This document shows, one piece after another, positions 34,056 to 42,308 of a DNA stretch of 57,033 bases. The stretch is from the NCBI RefSeq assembly GCF_017873395.1, contig NZ_JAGGKC010000027.1, positions 1 through 57,033 on the forward strand, in the 5' to 3' direction. Source of the DNA: Youngiibacter multivorans (GTDB taxonomy: Bacteria; Bacillota; Clostridia; Clostridiales; Clostridiaceae). The position numbers and the translations under genes were made by a program. Position 1 is the first letter of the stretch; each line of letters starts with the position of its first letter. The notes under the pieces were generated by a model. That model had not been told where the DNA came from, searched no databases, and saw only the letters and a list, made by a program, of their open reading frames with translations.

Positions 34056-36933
34056 AGGTTGTAAAGACGGGTATATAACACTGAATACTATCCCTGAAAA
34101 AGAAACTTTCTGGTTCAAGGTAAATGAGCTTGATAAGGCAGAGAAAAAAGCAGCAGAGCTTGGAAAGAAAACCAACACTTTCTTCGGAGTGAACCTACGA
34201 AAAAAGCAGCTTGGCTTAGGACTAAGAGGCAGTGATCATGATATCCATTCAGTTAATGTGCTCTATGCAGATATCGATGTAAAGGGAGCAGCTCATGCAG
34301 AGACTGCTCTCCCTGAAACTAGGGAAATTGCACTTCAGTTCATGGGTAGCCTTCCAGTGAAACCAAGCATAATTGTTTGGTCAGGAAATGGTATGCATGT
34401 ATACTGGCTCCTCAATGAACCATTTATCATTAGTTCAAAGCAGGAAATGGAGCAGATCAAGGACATAGTTTCCAGCTGGGGTAAACACATCAATGAAAGA
34501 GCTAAGATCTTAGGGTGGAGAATCGATTCAGTATATGACATTGCAAGAATGCTAAGGTTTCCAGGAACACTAAATCACAAACTAGAGAATAAGACTGAAT
34601 GCAAGGTCATAGAATCAAATGGAACAAGGTACAGTATCGATACCTTCAAGAAATACAGTTCAACACATAAGCCAGTTGAGGAACGAACATCAGTAAAAAG
34701 AACCTCCGAGGCTTCAGCAGAAAGGGTCACTGAGAAGTGTAGCTTCATAAGGCATTGCAGGGATAAAGCTAAAACCCTCCCAGAGCCATACTGGCATGCA
34801 ATGATCAGCAACCTTTCGCTAACTAAAGATGGAGATGGAGTAGTTCACGAATACAGCAAGGACTATCCCAAATACGATAAGACTGAAACGGAGAAGAGAA
34901 TCCGACGAGCACTGAAAGAAGATAAGCCACACACTTGCAGTTACGTACAAGAGACCCTAGGTTTCACCTGTAATCCAAAGTGCACAGTCAAAGCTCCCAT
35001 AGTTCATGGTTCTCAGTCCATGGAGGAGCTGGTCAAAGAACTGGTTGCTAAAGAGAATGTAGACATAGACGAGGTGTTTTCAGAGCAGAATATTAAGGCT
35101 ATGGCCTACGCTAAGAAAAGCCTACCTGCTGAGTATACGAAGTACAAGCAGAAACTAAAGAACAAGGTTAGCATCAGAGATTTTGAAAATGCACTCAAAG
35201 CTGCAAATAAAGAAGCAGGATTCGTAATGGATCCTGATGCTGACAAACCATTAAAACTTGATGGTATAGACCTAAGAGGAGCAATCCAACCACATGGATG
35301 GGATGTAACCTTGAAGAATGGTGTTAGAAAATATTCAACTACGAGCGGGGGGACAGTTGTATCAACAATATGTCCCTCGCCTATTGTCATCTCCAGGAAG
35401 TTTGAGAACATCGATGATAACTCTTCGAAGGTGGAGCTGGCATACTTTAACAACAGAAAATGGAAGCGAATAATAACTTCACCGTCCCAGGTCTTCAACA
35501 AGAATTCCATAATGAAATTTGCGGACAATGGCATACAAGTAAGCTCTGACTCATCAGGAGATCTTGTAAAGTATCTGTGGGATTATGACCTAAGGAATGC
35601 CGAAGGAATACCAATAACTAAGTCCATTTCTAGGATTGGTTGGTTTGATAAATGCAATCAATTCTATCCATTCGTAACAAAAGATGAAGTCATCTATGAC
35701 AGCACCAGCAAGGAAGGAACAGACATAATGGCAGCTATGCACAAGGACGGCAGCTATGAGCTCTGGAAAGAGAACGTGCTAAAGGCGAGAGAGAACCCTA
35801 TTGCTAGGTTTCTAATATCAGCATCTTTTGCATCACCATTACTTGAGCCACTGAAGCATAGGATCTTCTTTGTGCATATATGGCATGATTCAAAGAGTGG
35901 TAAGACTGCTGCAGTAAAGCTTGGCTTAAGTGTTTGGGGTGATCCAAAGGTGCTTCTGGCGAGTTTTAACGCTACATCAGTAGGTCTTGAGAGAATGGCA
36001 GGAGCGCTCAATAATCTACCCTTTGCCATCGATGAACTGCAAGTGCTGAATGATAGAAGAATATCAGCGGAGACAATAATCTATGGGCTATCCATGGGAT
36101 TTGGTAGGTTAAGAGGAGCAAAAGAAGGTGGGCTTCAAGATAAAACCGAATGGAACAATATCGTAGTAACCACCGGTGAACAGCCTATTTCAAAGGAGAA
36201 CTCCAACGATGGAGTCTTGTCCAGGGTCCTTGAACTTTATTCAAAACCTGTGGATGATGAAGACTTCGCTCATGAACTCCACATAATAAGCGAGAATAAC
36301 TTCGGTTATGGTGGAGAGGAATATCTTCGCCACATTCTTTTGAATTATGGTAAAGGCAAGAACCAGCTAAAAGACGAATACACAAAGCTTCGAGATGACA
36401 TTAGCTCATATTACCACCAGAAAGAAAAGAGTAAAGCAAATAGTCAGCTTGATAATGTGGCTGTAGTTTGCCTCGGTGATTATCTGTCATCAGTCGCAGT
36501 GTTTGGAATATCTATCGATGAAGCATGGAATCAAGCGGTCCTATTGGGATATGCTGCTCTCACTAACAATAGGCAACTGGAAAAAGTGGATACAATAGAG
36601 AGAGCTTGGGAGTATGTTGAAGGCTGGCTTGTGAGCAATACCGCCAGATTTACAAACGATACGCAAGTTACATATGGCATCTGCAACGGCTCAACTTACT
36701 ACATAATTCCAGCATTTTTAAGGGCTGCGTTGGAGGAAGTAGGGTTCGATTACAGCAAAGTGATCAGAGGTTTTAAGGACAGAGGGTATATCACCACGCG
36801 CAAGGATGCAAAAGGGAACACCAGGATGCAGTATCAAAAAAGAATCAATGGAAAATCGTGCAAAGTCATTGAGATTCAATTGGATCCGAGTGAAGAAAAT
36901 GCAGTTCCACTCATCGTAAAAACTGAAAAATAA
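34021..36933 (+). CDS. Phage primase-helicase, DUF927 family
   Basis: 970 aa. The ATG at 34021 is chosen because GGGAGGG precedes it; upstream in-frame codons lie inside the previous gene. The N-terminal third (VNVLYADIDVKGAAH, VWSGNGMHVYWLL, RIDSVYDIARMLRFPGTLNHK) resembles a RepB/AEP-type primase domain with acidic metal-binding residues. The centre and C-terminus form the DUF927 superfamily helicase, with Walker A in HDSKSGKT (622-629) and Walker B-like FAIDELQ. It probably primes and unwinds DNA at the phage origin. Length is normal for such fused proteins. Confidence 0.85.
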   Translation: MVNQGFLREIYKGCKDGYITLNTIPEKETFWFKVNELDKAEKKAAELGKKTNTFFGVNLRKKQLGLGLRGSDHDIHSVNVLYADIDVKGAAHAETALPETREIALQFMGSLPVKPSIIVWSGNGMHVYWLLNEPFIISSKQEMEQIKDIVSSWGKHINERAKILGWRIDSVYDIARMLRFPGTLNHKLENKTECKVIESNGTRYSIDTFKKYSSTHKPVEERTSVKRTSEASAERVTEKCSFIRHCRDKAKTLPEPYWHAMISNLSLTKDGDGVVHEYSKDYPKYDKTETEKRIRRALKEDKPHTCSYVQETLGFTCNPKCTVKAPIVHGSQSMEELVKELVAKENVDIDEVFSEQNIKAMAYAKKSLPAEYTKYKQKLKNKVSIRDFENALKAANKEAGFVMDPDADKPLKLDGIDLRGAIQPHGWDVTLKNGVRKYSTTSGGTVVSTICPSPIVISRKFENIDDNSSKVELAYFNNRKWKRIITSPSQVFNKNSIMKFADNGIQVSSDSSGDLVKYLWDYDLRNAEGIPITKSISRIGWFDKCNQFYPFVTKDEVIYDSTSKEGTDIMAAMHKDGSYELWKENVLKARENPIARFLISASFASPLLEPLKHRIFFVHIWHDSKSGKTAAVKLGLSVWGDPKVLLASFNATSVGLERMAGALNNLPFAIDELQVLNDRRISAETIIYGLSMGFGRLRGAKEGGLQDKTEWNNIVVTTGEQPISKENSNDGVLSRVLELYSKPVDDEDFAHELHIISENNFGYGGEEYLRHILLNYGKGKNQLKDEYTKLRDDISSYYHQKEKSKANSQLDNVAVVCLGDYLSSVAVFGISIDEAWNQAVLLGYAALTNNRQLEKVDTIERAWEYVEGWLVSNTARFTNDTQVTYGICNGSTYYIIPAFLRAALEEVGFDYSKVIRGFKDRGYITTRKDAKGNTRMQYQKRINGKSCKVIEIQLDPSEENAVPLIVKTEK

Positions 36934-37113
36934 CCACAGAATGTTACCGTTGTTTCCTTTGTTTCCATGTTTTTCCGGACACATAAGTATATATATGTAT
37001 GATTAGATAAAACGTACGTGTAATTTAATGTGCTCCTATACGAGGTGTGTGTACACATAAAATGAGGTAACAGAGGAAACATATATATAATAATAAAGGA
37101 TAATTAATAATAT
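36934..37113. other. AT-rich spacer after the primase-helicase gene
   Basis: 180 nt with no gene. A weak binding site (AAAGGAT) precedes the VRR-NUC start. It may hold a promoter or the phage origin, but no iterons are visible. Confidence 0.35.
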
Positions 37114-37410
37114 ATGTTAGAAAAACAGGTCGTGGCGAAAATCCTTAAATACCTTAAGTCTCAACCTAAATGCTTCTGTTGGAAGGAGCATGGTGGTATG
37201 TACGGAACTACTGGAATCCCTGACATCATCTGTTGTTACAGAGGAAACTTTGTGGCCTTTGAAGTTAAAACAGAGAAGGGAAGACTAACCAAACTGCAGT
37301 CAGTTTCTCTTGAAAAGATAAATGAGGCTGGCGGCAAAGCTTACAAAGTTACAAGTTTGGATGAAGTGAGAGCAATCTTGAAAAACTTGGAGGAATGCGA
37401 ATGGATGTGA
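37114..37410 (+). CDS. VRR-NUC domain nuclease
   Basis: 98 aa, a stand-alone VRR-NUC fold. The active site is readable: GIPD (Asp37), FEVK (Glu50, Lys52) and Gln62. Such small nucleases act as Holliday-junction or structure-specific nucleases in phages of this type and follow the primase gene. The end overlaps the next gene by 10-16 nt. Confidence 0.85.
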   Translation: MLEKQVVAKILKYLKSQPKCFCWKEHGGMYGTTGIPDIICCYRGNFVAFEVKTEKGRLTKLQSVSLEKINEAGGKAYKVTSLDEVRAILKNLEECEWM

Positions 37411-37880
37411 AAAAATATTTGAGTCAAGCGTACTTTCTGGACCAGAAGATCAACATGAAGCTGAGTCAGAAAGAAGAGTTGAAAGCTAGAACAATGCGAA
37501 TAACATCAAGTCTTAGAGAAGATCGGGTAAGTTCGAGTAAACAGAAAAGTCCAATGGAGAATACCATTGTGAAGATGGTGATGCTTGAACAAGAAATAAA
37601 TAGGGATATCGACAAGCTTTATGAACTAAAGAACGAGATGGAGTTATTCGTCCTAGAGATTGAAGATCCGCTTCATAGGGCAATAATTGACTTCAGGTAT
37701 ATCAAGAACAAACAATGGGATGAAATCTCAGAGTTGCTTGGATACCATGTAAGATGGATTTTGAAACTTCATAATCGAGCGTTGAGTGAGGCTGAGAAGG
37801 TGCTGGAGAAGCATATTCGTGTATCAAACACTGTGAATGCCATTCTTACTGAAAACGAGACAATGAGAAATAGTGTTTGA
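37401..37880 (+). CDS. DUF1492/ArpU-like phage late transcription regulator
   Basis: About 159 aa from the ATG at 37401, with another in-frame ATG two codons upstream. The N-terminal half is a long helix. The C-terminal half (IEDPLHRAIIDFRYIKNKQWDEISELLGYH, then LHNRALSEAE) is the sigma-70 region-4-like helix-turn-helix of DUF1492/ArpU proteins, which switch on late genes in Firmicute phages. Its stop is followed at once by the duplicated control region at 37883-38140, the likely target. Confidence 0.8.
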   Translation: MDVKKYLSQAYFLDQKINMKLSQKEELKARTMRITSSLREDRVSSSKQKSPMENTIVKMVMLEQEINRDIDKLYELKNEMELFVLEIEDPLHRAIIDFRYIKNKQWDEISELLGYHVRWILKLHNRALSEAEKVLEKHIRVSNTVNAILTENETMRNSV

Positions 37881-37882
37881 AT

Positions 37883-38140
37883 AAAACTGGACACTAAGAG
37901 GACACTAAAAGACACCCCAAGCTGTGATAATATGTAATTGTGAAAGAATTTAAATAAGCCTTGAGAGTAATCTCAGGGCTTTATTTTTGGGGAAGAAGTC
38001 TCATTTGTGAGTTAACAAGCAAAACTGGACACTAAGAGGACACTAAAAGACACTCCAAGCTGTGATAATATGTAATTGTGAAAGAATTTAAATAAGCCTT
38101 GAGAGTAATCTCAGGGCTTTAACTTTAGGGAGGAAGCTGT
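37883..38140 (+). repeat. Tandemly duplicated late-control region (138-bp period)
   Basis: Sequence 37883-37983 recurs at 38021-38121 with a single mismatch, and the similarity continues weakly for about 20 nt more. Each copy contains short direct repeats (GGACACTAA, GGACACTAA, GACACC), a TGTGATAATAT stretch resembling an extended -10, and a hairpin AGCCTTGAG/CTCAGGGCT followed by TTT. The duplication thus doubles putative regulator sites, promoter and terminator-like hairpin. It separates early from late genes. Confidence 0.9.
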
Positions 38141-38494
38141 ATGCCAAGGAAAACAATGAAGCCCTGTAAGCAGCCTGGTTGTCCGCTGCTCACTGCAGGC
38201 AAGTACTGCGATGTTCATGCCAAGCAGTCTGCAGCAACCGTGCTAAGCTCAACAGACAAAGGCTATGATGGCAGGTGGCGTAAGGTTAAGAAGAAGTACC
38301 TTGAGTCACACCCTCTGTGTGTAAGGTGCATGCAGGTTGGGTCACTGACCAAGGCAACTGTGGTTGATCACATCATACCTCATCGAGGTGATATGATCCT
38401 CTTCTGGGATGAGACCAACTGGCAACCATTATGCACTCGGTGTCACAATCGAAAAACGCGAGTAGAAGATATGCATATTTTATACAAATACTGA
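38141..38494 (+). CDS. Phage HNH endonuclease next to cos
   Basis: 117 aa, ATG behind GGGAGGAAG. Zinc ligands and HNH motif are clear: CVRCMQVG, VVDHIIPHRGD, N, and CTRCHNRKT. HNH proteins of this kind assist terminase in cutting cos ends in HK97-type phages. The usual C-terminal RREDGGF is changed to RVEDMHILYKY, a small oddity that probably does not affect the core. Confidence 0.88.
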   Translation: MPRKTMKPCKQPGCPLLTAGKYCDVHAKQSAATVLSSTDKGYDGRWRKVKKKYLESHPLCVRCMQVGSLTKATVVDHIIPHRGDMILFWDETNWQPLCTRCHNRKTRVEDMHILYKY

Positions 38495-38620
38495 AATCGT
38501 TACATGAGGGGTAGGGGGTTGAAAACCCTTGGGGCTCAATGGGTTTCGAACGCGCGTTCCCAACGCGTGAATTTTCGCGAAATTTCATAAGGGGGGTATC
38601 GCAAAATGGTGTTGGAATTA
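38495..38620. other. Probable cos site region
   Basis: A non-coding, G/C-rich and dyad-rich stretch directly after the HNH gene. It has GGGGTAGGGGGTTGAAAACC, palindromes AACGCGCGTT (38549-38558), ACGCGT and TTTCGCGAAA (38574-38583), and GGGGGG at 38591-38596. This arrangement (HNH, then GC-rich cos, then the terminase genes) is standard in cos siphophages of Firmicutes. The exact nick positions cannot be told. Confidence 0.5.
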
Positions 38621-38694
38621 ACCTTAAGCCTTGTGGTACAAGACATTTGAAATTTGAAGTTTTGCGTAATAGTTCAAGATAAAAACCCTATGTT

Positions 38695-38741
38695 AGGACG
38701 CTAAGGTGAGCTCAGAAGTGAGCCAACCGAGGCGTTTTTTG
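38695..38741 (+). terminator. Terminator-like structure before the HTH-zinc finger gene
   Basis: GACGC at the left and GGCGTTTTTT at the right enclose an inner GGTGAGCTC/GAGCC hairpin, ending in six T. It probably acts in leader or attenuation control. Confidence 0.45.
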
Positions 38742-38761
38742 TTTCTGGTGAGGTGAAGAAC

Positions 38762-39199
38762 ATGACTGATGAAGAACGACAAAAGATAACTGAACTAAGG
38801 GTAAATGGCTTCGGATACAAGGCAATCGCAGCAGCAATGGGAATGAACCGGAACAATGTGCGAAGCTTCTGCCAGAGGCATGGCATTGGTGGCAGTTCGG
38901 TTGTTGTGACATTGAACCTTGAGGAACAGAAGAATTCATCCCTGATCTGCAGGCACTGCAATAAAAAGCTTACTCAGTCATCAACTGGGAGAAAGCGTAA
39001 GTTCTGCTCGGAAGTGTGTCGTCGGAACTGGTGGCAGCTCCACCCAGCGTACCGGAAGCCTAAGGAGACAGCATTCAAGAAGATAACCTGTGGCCACTGC
39101 GGAACTGAATTTGAGAGCTATGGAAGCTCTGACAGAAAGTACTGCAGCCATAACTGTTATATCAAATCTAGATTTTGGAGAGATGAGAATGGAGTTTAA
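38762..39199 (+). CDS. Phage helix-turn-helix protein with zinc fingers
   Basis: 145 aa from the ATG at 38762, behind GGTGAGGTG; an in-frame GTG at 38753 overlaps that site. The N-terminus is a resolvase/sigma-like HTH (DEERQKITELRVNGFGYKAIAAAMG). Two cysteine clusters follow: CRHC with FCSEVC, and CGHC with YCSHNC. Proteins with this layout are common in phages and integrative elements next to DNA methylases. It likely binds DNA and regulates packaging or late genes. The end overlaps the methylase start. Confidence 0.75.
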   Translation: MTDEERQKITELRVNGFGYKAIAAAMGMNRNNVRSFCQRHGIGGSSVVVTLNLEEQKNSSLICRHCNKKLTQSSTGRKRKFCSEVCRRNWWQLHPAYRKPKETAFKKITCGHCGTEFESYGSSDRKYCSHNCYIKSRFWRDENGV

Positions 39200-40433
39200 G
39201 AAACTAAGAATAGATGAGCTAATACCAGCCAGTTACAATCCCAGGAAGAAGCTGAAGCCTGGTGACAGTGAGTTTGAAAAAATCAAGAATAGCATAAAGG
39301 AGTTCGGTTATGTTGACCCTGTGATAGTCAATAAAGACAGGACAGTCATTGGTGGCCATCAAAGGATCTCGGTTCTTAAGACTCTCGGAGTCGAGGAGAT
39401 TGATTGCGTGGTCATCGACATAGATAAGACAAAGGAGAAGGCACTTAATGTAGCTTTGAATAAGGTATCAGGTTTCTGGGATGAGAGCCTACTCGCTGAT
39501 CTTCTCAAGGACCTTGAAGGTCTCGATTATGATCTTAAGTTCACTGGATTCGATCCACCAGAGATAGATGAGCTGTTTACTAAGCTCCACGACAAAGATG
39601 TCAAAGATGATGACTATGATGTGACTAAGGCTCTGGAGGAAGCAACATTTGTTAAGCTTGGAGAGGTTTGGCAGTTAGGTAGGCATAGGATCATGTGTGG
39701 AGATGCCACCAAGCCAGAAGATGTAGCTAAGCTAATGGATGGGAAGACAGCGAACCTTGTAGTTACGGACCCGCCTTACAATATCTCTTACGAAGGCTCC
39801 AATGGACTGAAGATTGAGAACGACAGCATGCAGGACAAAGATTTCTTTGAATTCCTACTCTCCGCATTTAAGAACATGACTTCCCACCTTGAACCGGGTG
39901 GATCAGCATATGTATTCCATGCAGACACTGAAGGTTTGAATTTCAGAAAAGCTTTCATCGAAGCAGGATTTCATTTAAGCGGAGTATGTATATGGGCAAA
40001 GAACACATTCACATTAGGACGATCACCATATCAGTGGGGACATGAACCAGTCATCTATGGATGGACTAAAGGTGGTAAGCACCGGTGGTACAGCGACAGG
40101 TCACAGAGCACCATCTGGAATTATGATAAACCTAAGAAGAACGACATCCATTGCACTATGAAACCAATCCCACTTCTATGCTATCCAATTAAGAACAGCT
40201 CACAGGTCAATGGTATTGTCCTTGATACTTTCTCAGGTAGTGGAAGTACAATAATTGCTTGTGAGCAGACTGACCGTGTAGGGTACGGGATGGAGGTTGA
40301 TCCCAAGTACGCATCAGTAACAATCAAGCGATTTATCGAGGCTACCGGATCAGATAATGAGGTGTTCCTCCTGAAGGATGGTAATAAGATCAAGTTCTCC
40401 GAAGTTGTAAAAGAACTGCCAGGTAAGTCATGA
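39189..40433 (+). CDS. Phage DNA methylase with ParB-like N-terminal domain
   Basis: 414 aa from ATG at 39189 (GGAG 8 nt upstream). The N-terminal ParB/Srx domain has LIPASYNPRKKL and VIGGHQRISVLK. The C-terminal part is a beta-class N6-adenine or N4-cytosine methyltransferase: DPPY (VVTDPPYNISYEG) precedes the AdoMet motif FSGSGSTIIACE. It probably methylates phage DNA to protect it from host restriction, which is relevant beside the type I, Mrr and McrA genes to the left. The ParB-like domain may give specificity or nuclease activity. Confidence 0.88.
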   Translation: MEFKKLRIDELIPASYNPRKKLKPGDSEFEKIKNSIKEFGYVDPVIVNKDRTVIGGHQRISVLKTLGVEEIDCVVIDIDKTKEKALNVALNKVSGFWDESLLADLLKDLEGLDYDLKFTGFDPPEIDELFTKLHDKDVKDDDYDVTKALEEATFVKLGEVWQLGRHRIMCGDATKPEDVAKLMDGKTANLVVTDPPYNISYEGSNGLKIENDSMQDKDFFEFLLSAFKNMTSHLEPGGSAYVFHADTEGLNFRKAFIEAGFHLSGVCIWAKNTFTLGRSPYQWGHEPVIYGWTKGGKHRWYSDRSQSTIWNYDKPKKNDIHCTMKPIPLLCYPIKNSSQVNGIVLDTFSGSGSTIIACEQTDRVGYGMEVDPKYASVTIKRFIEATGSDNEVFLLKDGNKIKFSEVVKELPGKS

Positions 40434-40434
40434 A

Positions 40435-40469
40435 TTAACTTGCTATAACCTGTGTTTAGAGTGATATAT
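40435..40469 (+). promoter_or_regulatory. Shared promoter-like element, copy 1
   Basis: 35 nt of the form TTAACTTGCTATA-N8-TTTAGAGTGATATAT, also found at 43921-43955 with an identical outer part. TTGCTA and GATATA could be -35 and -10 with a 16-nt spacer. It precedes the gene at 40502. Confidence 0.55.
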
Positions 40470-40501
40470 ACACTACCAAGAAAACACAGGAGGTATTGAA
40501 A

Positions 40502-41266
40502 ATGGACAAGAAGGAAGTTATCAAGGCAGTTGAGGAGAAGCTGGGAACAAAGGCTAAGTACAAAGGAGCTCCAACCTTCAGCTACGAAATTACAGACGGG
40601 AAGACAACCTACACGATCACAAGATCCGGAGAGGTTCTTGATTCTAATGGGGTGGAGGGATTCCTTGAGAGCATACTGAACAGCGAATCAGGTGAGGATG
40701 AGATAACATTCACAGAGCGAGAGCTTATGGGTGAGAGTCCAGCAACTCAGAAGGGAGCAATTGTGATTAGTCTCCAAGGCCACACCGGAGCAACGATTCG
40801 GAACCTTATCAACATGCTCACCAGCAAGCAGAAGCTTCTGGCTCTTGCCCTGGGCCTTGACTGGCAGCCTGTTGGGGCCGGTGTTGCCGAAGAACTGGCA
40901 GAGGCCAAGGTAACGGATCTGAAGGAACTTGAAGCGAACCTGGAGCCTTTAGGGCCCCGTTTTAAGGGCTTCCAAATCAATCTAAGTGGGCCAGCTCCCA
41001 TTGCAGAATTTAGCATGGATGGTATCAGCGAGGCTAAAGTCAAAGCACTGAGAGAAGTCTTAAAGGCTGCAGCGAACCAGGCCAGGCAACAGAAGTATGC
41101 TTCATACAAAGCCTCACAGGATGACAACCCAAAGTACGCACTGAGAGTATGGTTAATCAGGTTAGGGCTCAACGGCGCTGAGCACAAGGAAACTAGAGCA
41201 GCTATTCTTAAAGGCCTTGAAGGCAACTCAGCCTTTAGAGGAGTAGAACCAAAGATAGAGAAATAG
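40502..41266 (+). CDS. Phage hypothetical protein (virulence-related family)
   Basis: 254 aa, ATG 8 nt behind AGGAGG. The C-terminal half has QKYASYKASQDDNPKYALRVWLIRLGLNG and LEGNSAFR, typical of the so-called virulence-related phage proteins seen between methylase and terminase genes. The N-terminal part (ITDGKTTYTITRSGEVLD) is separate. It has no known catalytic motif and no signal peptide. It has its own promoter-like element and ends at a terminator. Confidence 0.6.
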   Translation: MDKKEVIKAVEEKLGTKAKYKGAPTFSYEITDGKTTYTITRSGEVLDSNGVEGFLESILNSESGEDEITFTERELMGESPATQKGAIVISLQGHTGATIRNLINMLTSKQKLLALALGLDWQPVGAGVAEELAEAKVTDLKELEANLEPLGPRFKGFQINLSGPAPIAEFSMDGISEAKVKALREVLKAAANQARQQKYASYKASQDDNPKYALRVWLIRLGLNGAEHKETRAAILKGLEGNSAFRGVEPKIEK

Positions 41267-41281
41267 ACATAGAATAGATTG

Positions 41282-41296
41282 GAGCCTTCGGGCTCT
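41282..41296 (+). terminator. GAGCC-TTCG-GGCTC terminator
   Basis: A perfect stem with a stable TTCG tetraloop and TTTTC behind it. It ends the transcript of the preceding gene, just before terS. Confidence 0.75.
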
Positions 41297-41322
41297 TTTC
41301 TTATTGGAGGGAGGTGATTAAC

Positions 41323-41802
41323 ATGGCGACAAGAGGAAGAAAGCCCAAGCCAACTGCTATAAAGGTCCTGGAAGGAAATCCAGGAAAGCGAGCACTAAAC
41401 GAATATGAACCAAAACCAGATAAGAAGATGCCCAAGTGTCCTGTGTGGCTTGATGCTGAAGCCAAGAAGGAATGGCGAAGGACAGGTAAGCTTCTTGAGA
41501 CCATGGGAGTCCTCTCTGAAGTGGATATGGCAGCCTTCGCTGGATACTGTCAGGCCTATGCCAGGTGGAAGGAAGCAGAGGAGTTCATAACCAAGCATGG
41601 AACCATAGTAAAGACTCCTTCAGGCTATTGGCAGCAGGTACCACAGGTTTCAATAGCTCAGACTTACCTTAAGATAATGAATAGGTTCTGTGAGCAGTTT
41701 GGCCTTACTCCTTCAGCGAGGAGTAGAATCGTCACTGACAAGCCACTAGAGAGTGACGATCCAATGGAGCTCCTTCTTCTAAAGGGAGGTGCTGGAGATT
41801 GA
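41323..41802 (+). CDS. terS: Phage terminase small subunit, P27 family
   Basis: 159 aa from ATG at 41323 behind GGAGGGAGGTG. It begins ATRGRKPKPTAIKVLEGN, the hallmark of P27 small subunits, and continues with LSEVDMAAFAGYCQAYARW and a C-terminal LTPSARSRIV. It recognises the cos or pac DNA and recruits the large subunit. Its stop overlaps the start of the homing endonuclease, which separates it from terL. Confidence 0.92.
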   Translation: MATRGRKPKPTAIKVLEGNPGKRALNEYEPKPDKKMPKCPVWLDAEAKKEWRRTGKLLETMGVLSEVDMAAFAGYCQAYARWKEAEEFITKHGTIVKTPSGYWQQVPQVSIAQTYLKIMNRFCEQFGLTPSARSRIVTDKPLESDDPMELLLLKGGAGD

Positions 41803-42308
41803 CATATGTGATCATTGAAAGAGAGTCCTATATTACAGGCTACACCAGAAATGGTGTGGCTTTTACTTTTGATAAGGCGGATTACGATAAGGTCAGAAAG
41901 CACAGCTGGCACCTATCAAAGAAGGGGTACATTTCAACCAAGAGAAAAGGTATGGTTGTTCCACTTCACAAGGTGATCCTTAAATATCCATCCTGGATGG
42001 AAGTGGATCATATCTCAAGGGACAGGCTAGACAACAGGAGAACCAACCTAAGAGTGTGTAGCCATCAGGAGAACTGCTTCAATCAGAGCCTCAAGAAGAC
42101 AAACACCTCAGGGTACATTGGAGTAAGTAAGGCCAAGCGTGAGAATGCCTTTGAAGCATACATACATCTCTGTGGGAGGAAGTACCACATAGGGACCTTC
42201 GAAGATTCTAGGCTGGCAGCTAAGGTTAGGGACAATGCAGCATTAATGTTATTTGGTGAGTTTGCTTCTCTCAATTTTCCAAAAGAATGCGGTGAGATAA
42301 CTGACTAA
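41799..42308 (+). CDS. HNH homing endonuclease with AP2-like domain
   Basis: 169 aa, TTG overlapping the terS stop (TTGA), with AAAGGGAGG upstream. The HNH core is MEVDHISRDRLDNRRTNLRVC, followed by SHQENCFNQ and the AP2-like SGYIGVSKAKRENAFEAYI that binds DNA in this group. It is a free-standing selfish endonuclease that would cut terminase genes lacking the insertion. It sits between terS and terL without disrupting either, and its stop overlaps the likely terL start region. Confidence 0.88.
   Translation: MTYVIIERESYITGYTRNGVAFTFDKADYDKVRKHSWHLSKKGYISTKRKGMVVPLHKVILKYPSWMEVDHISRDRLDNRRTNLRVCSHQENCFNQSLKKTNTSGYIGVSKAKRENAFEAYIHLCGRKYHIGTFEDSRLAAKVRDNAALMLFGEFASLNFPKECGEITD

Noticed and set aside
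37883..38121. 101-bp repeat pair considered as attL/attR or transposon ends
   Set aside because: The copies are tandem, only 37 nt apart, in the middle of the phage genome and contain regulatory elements; no integrase or transposase lies between them.
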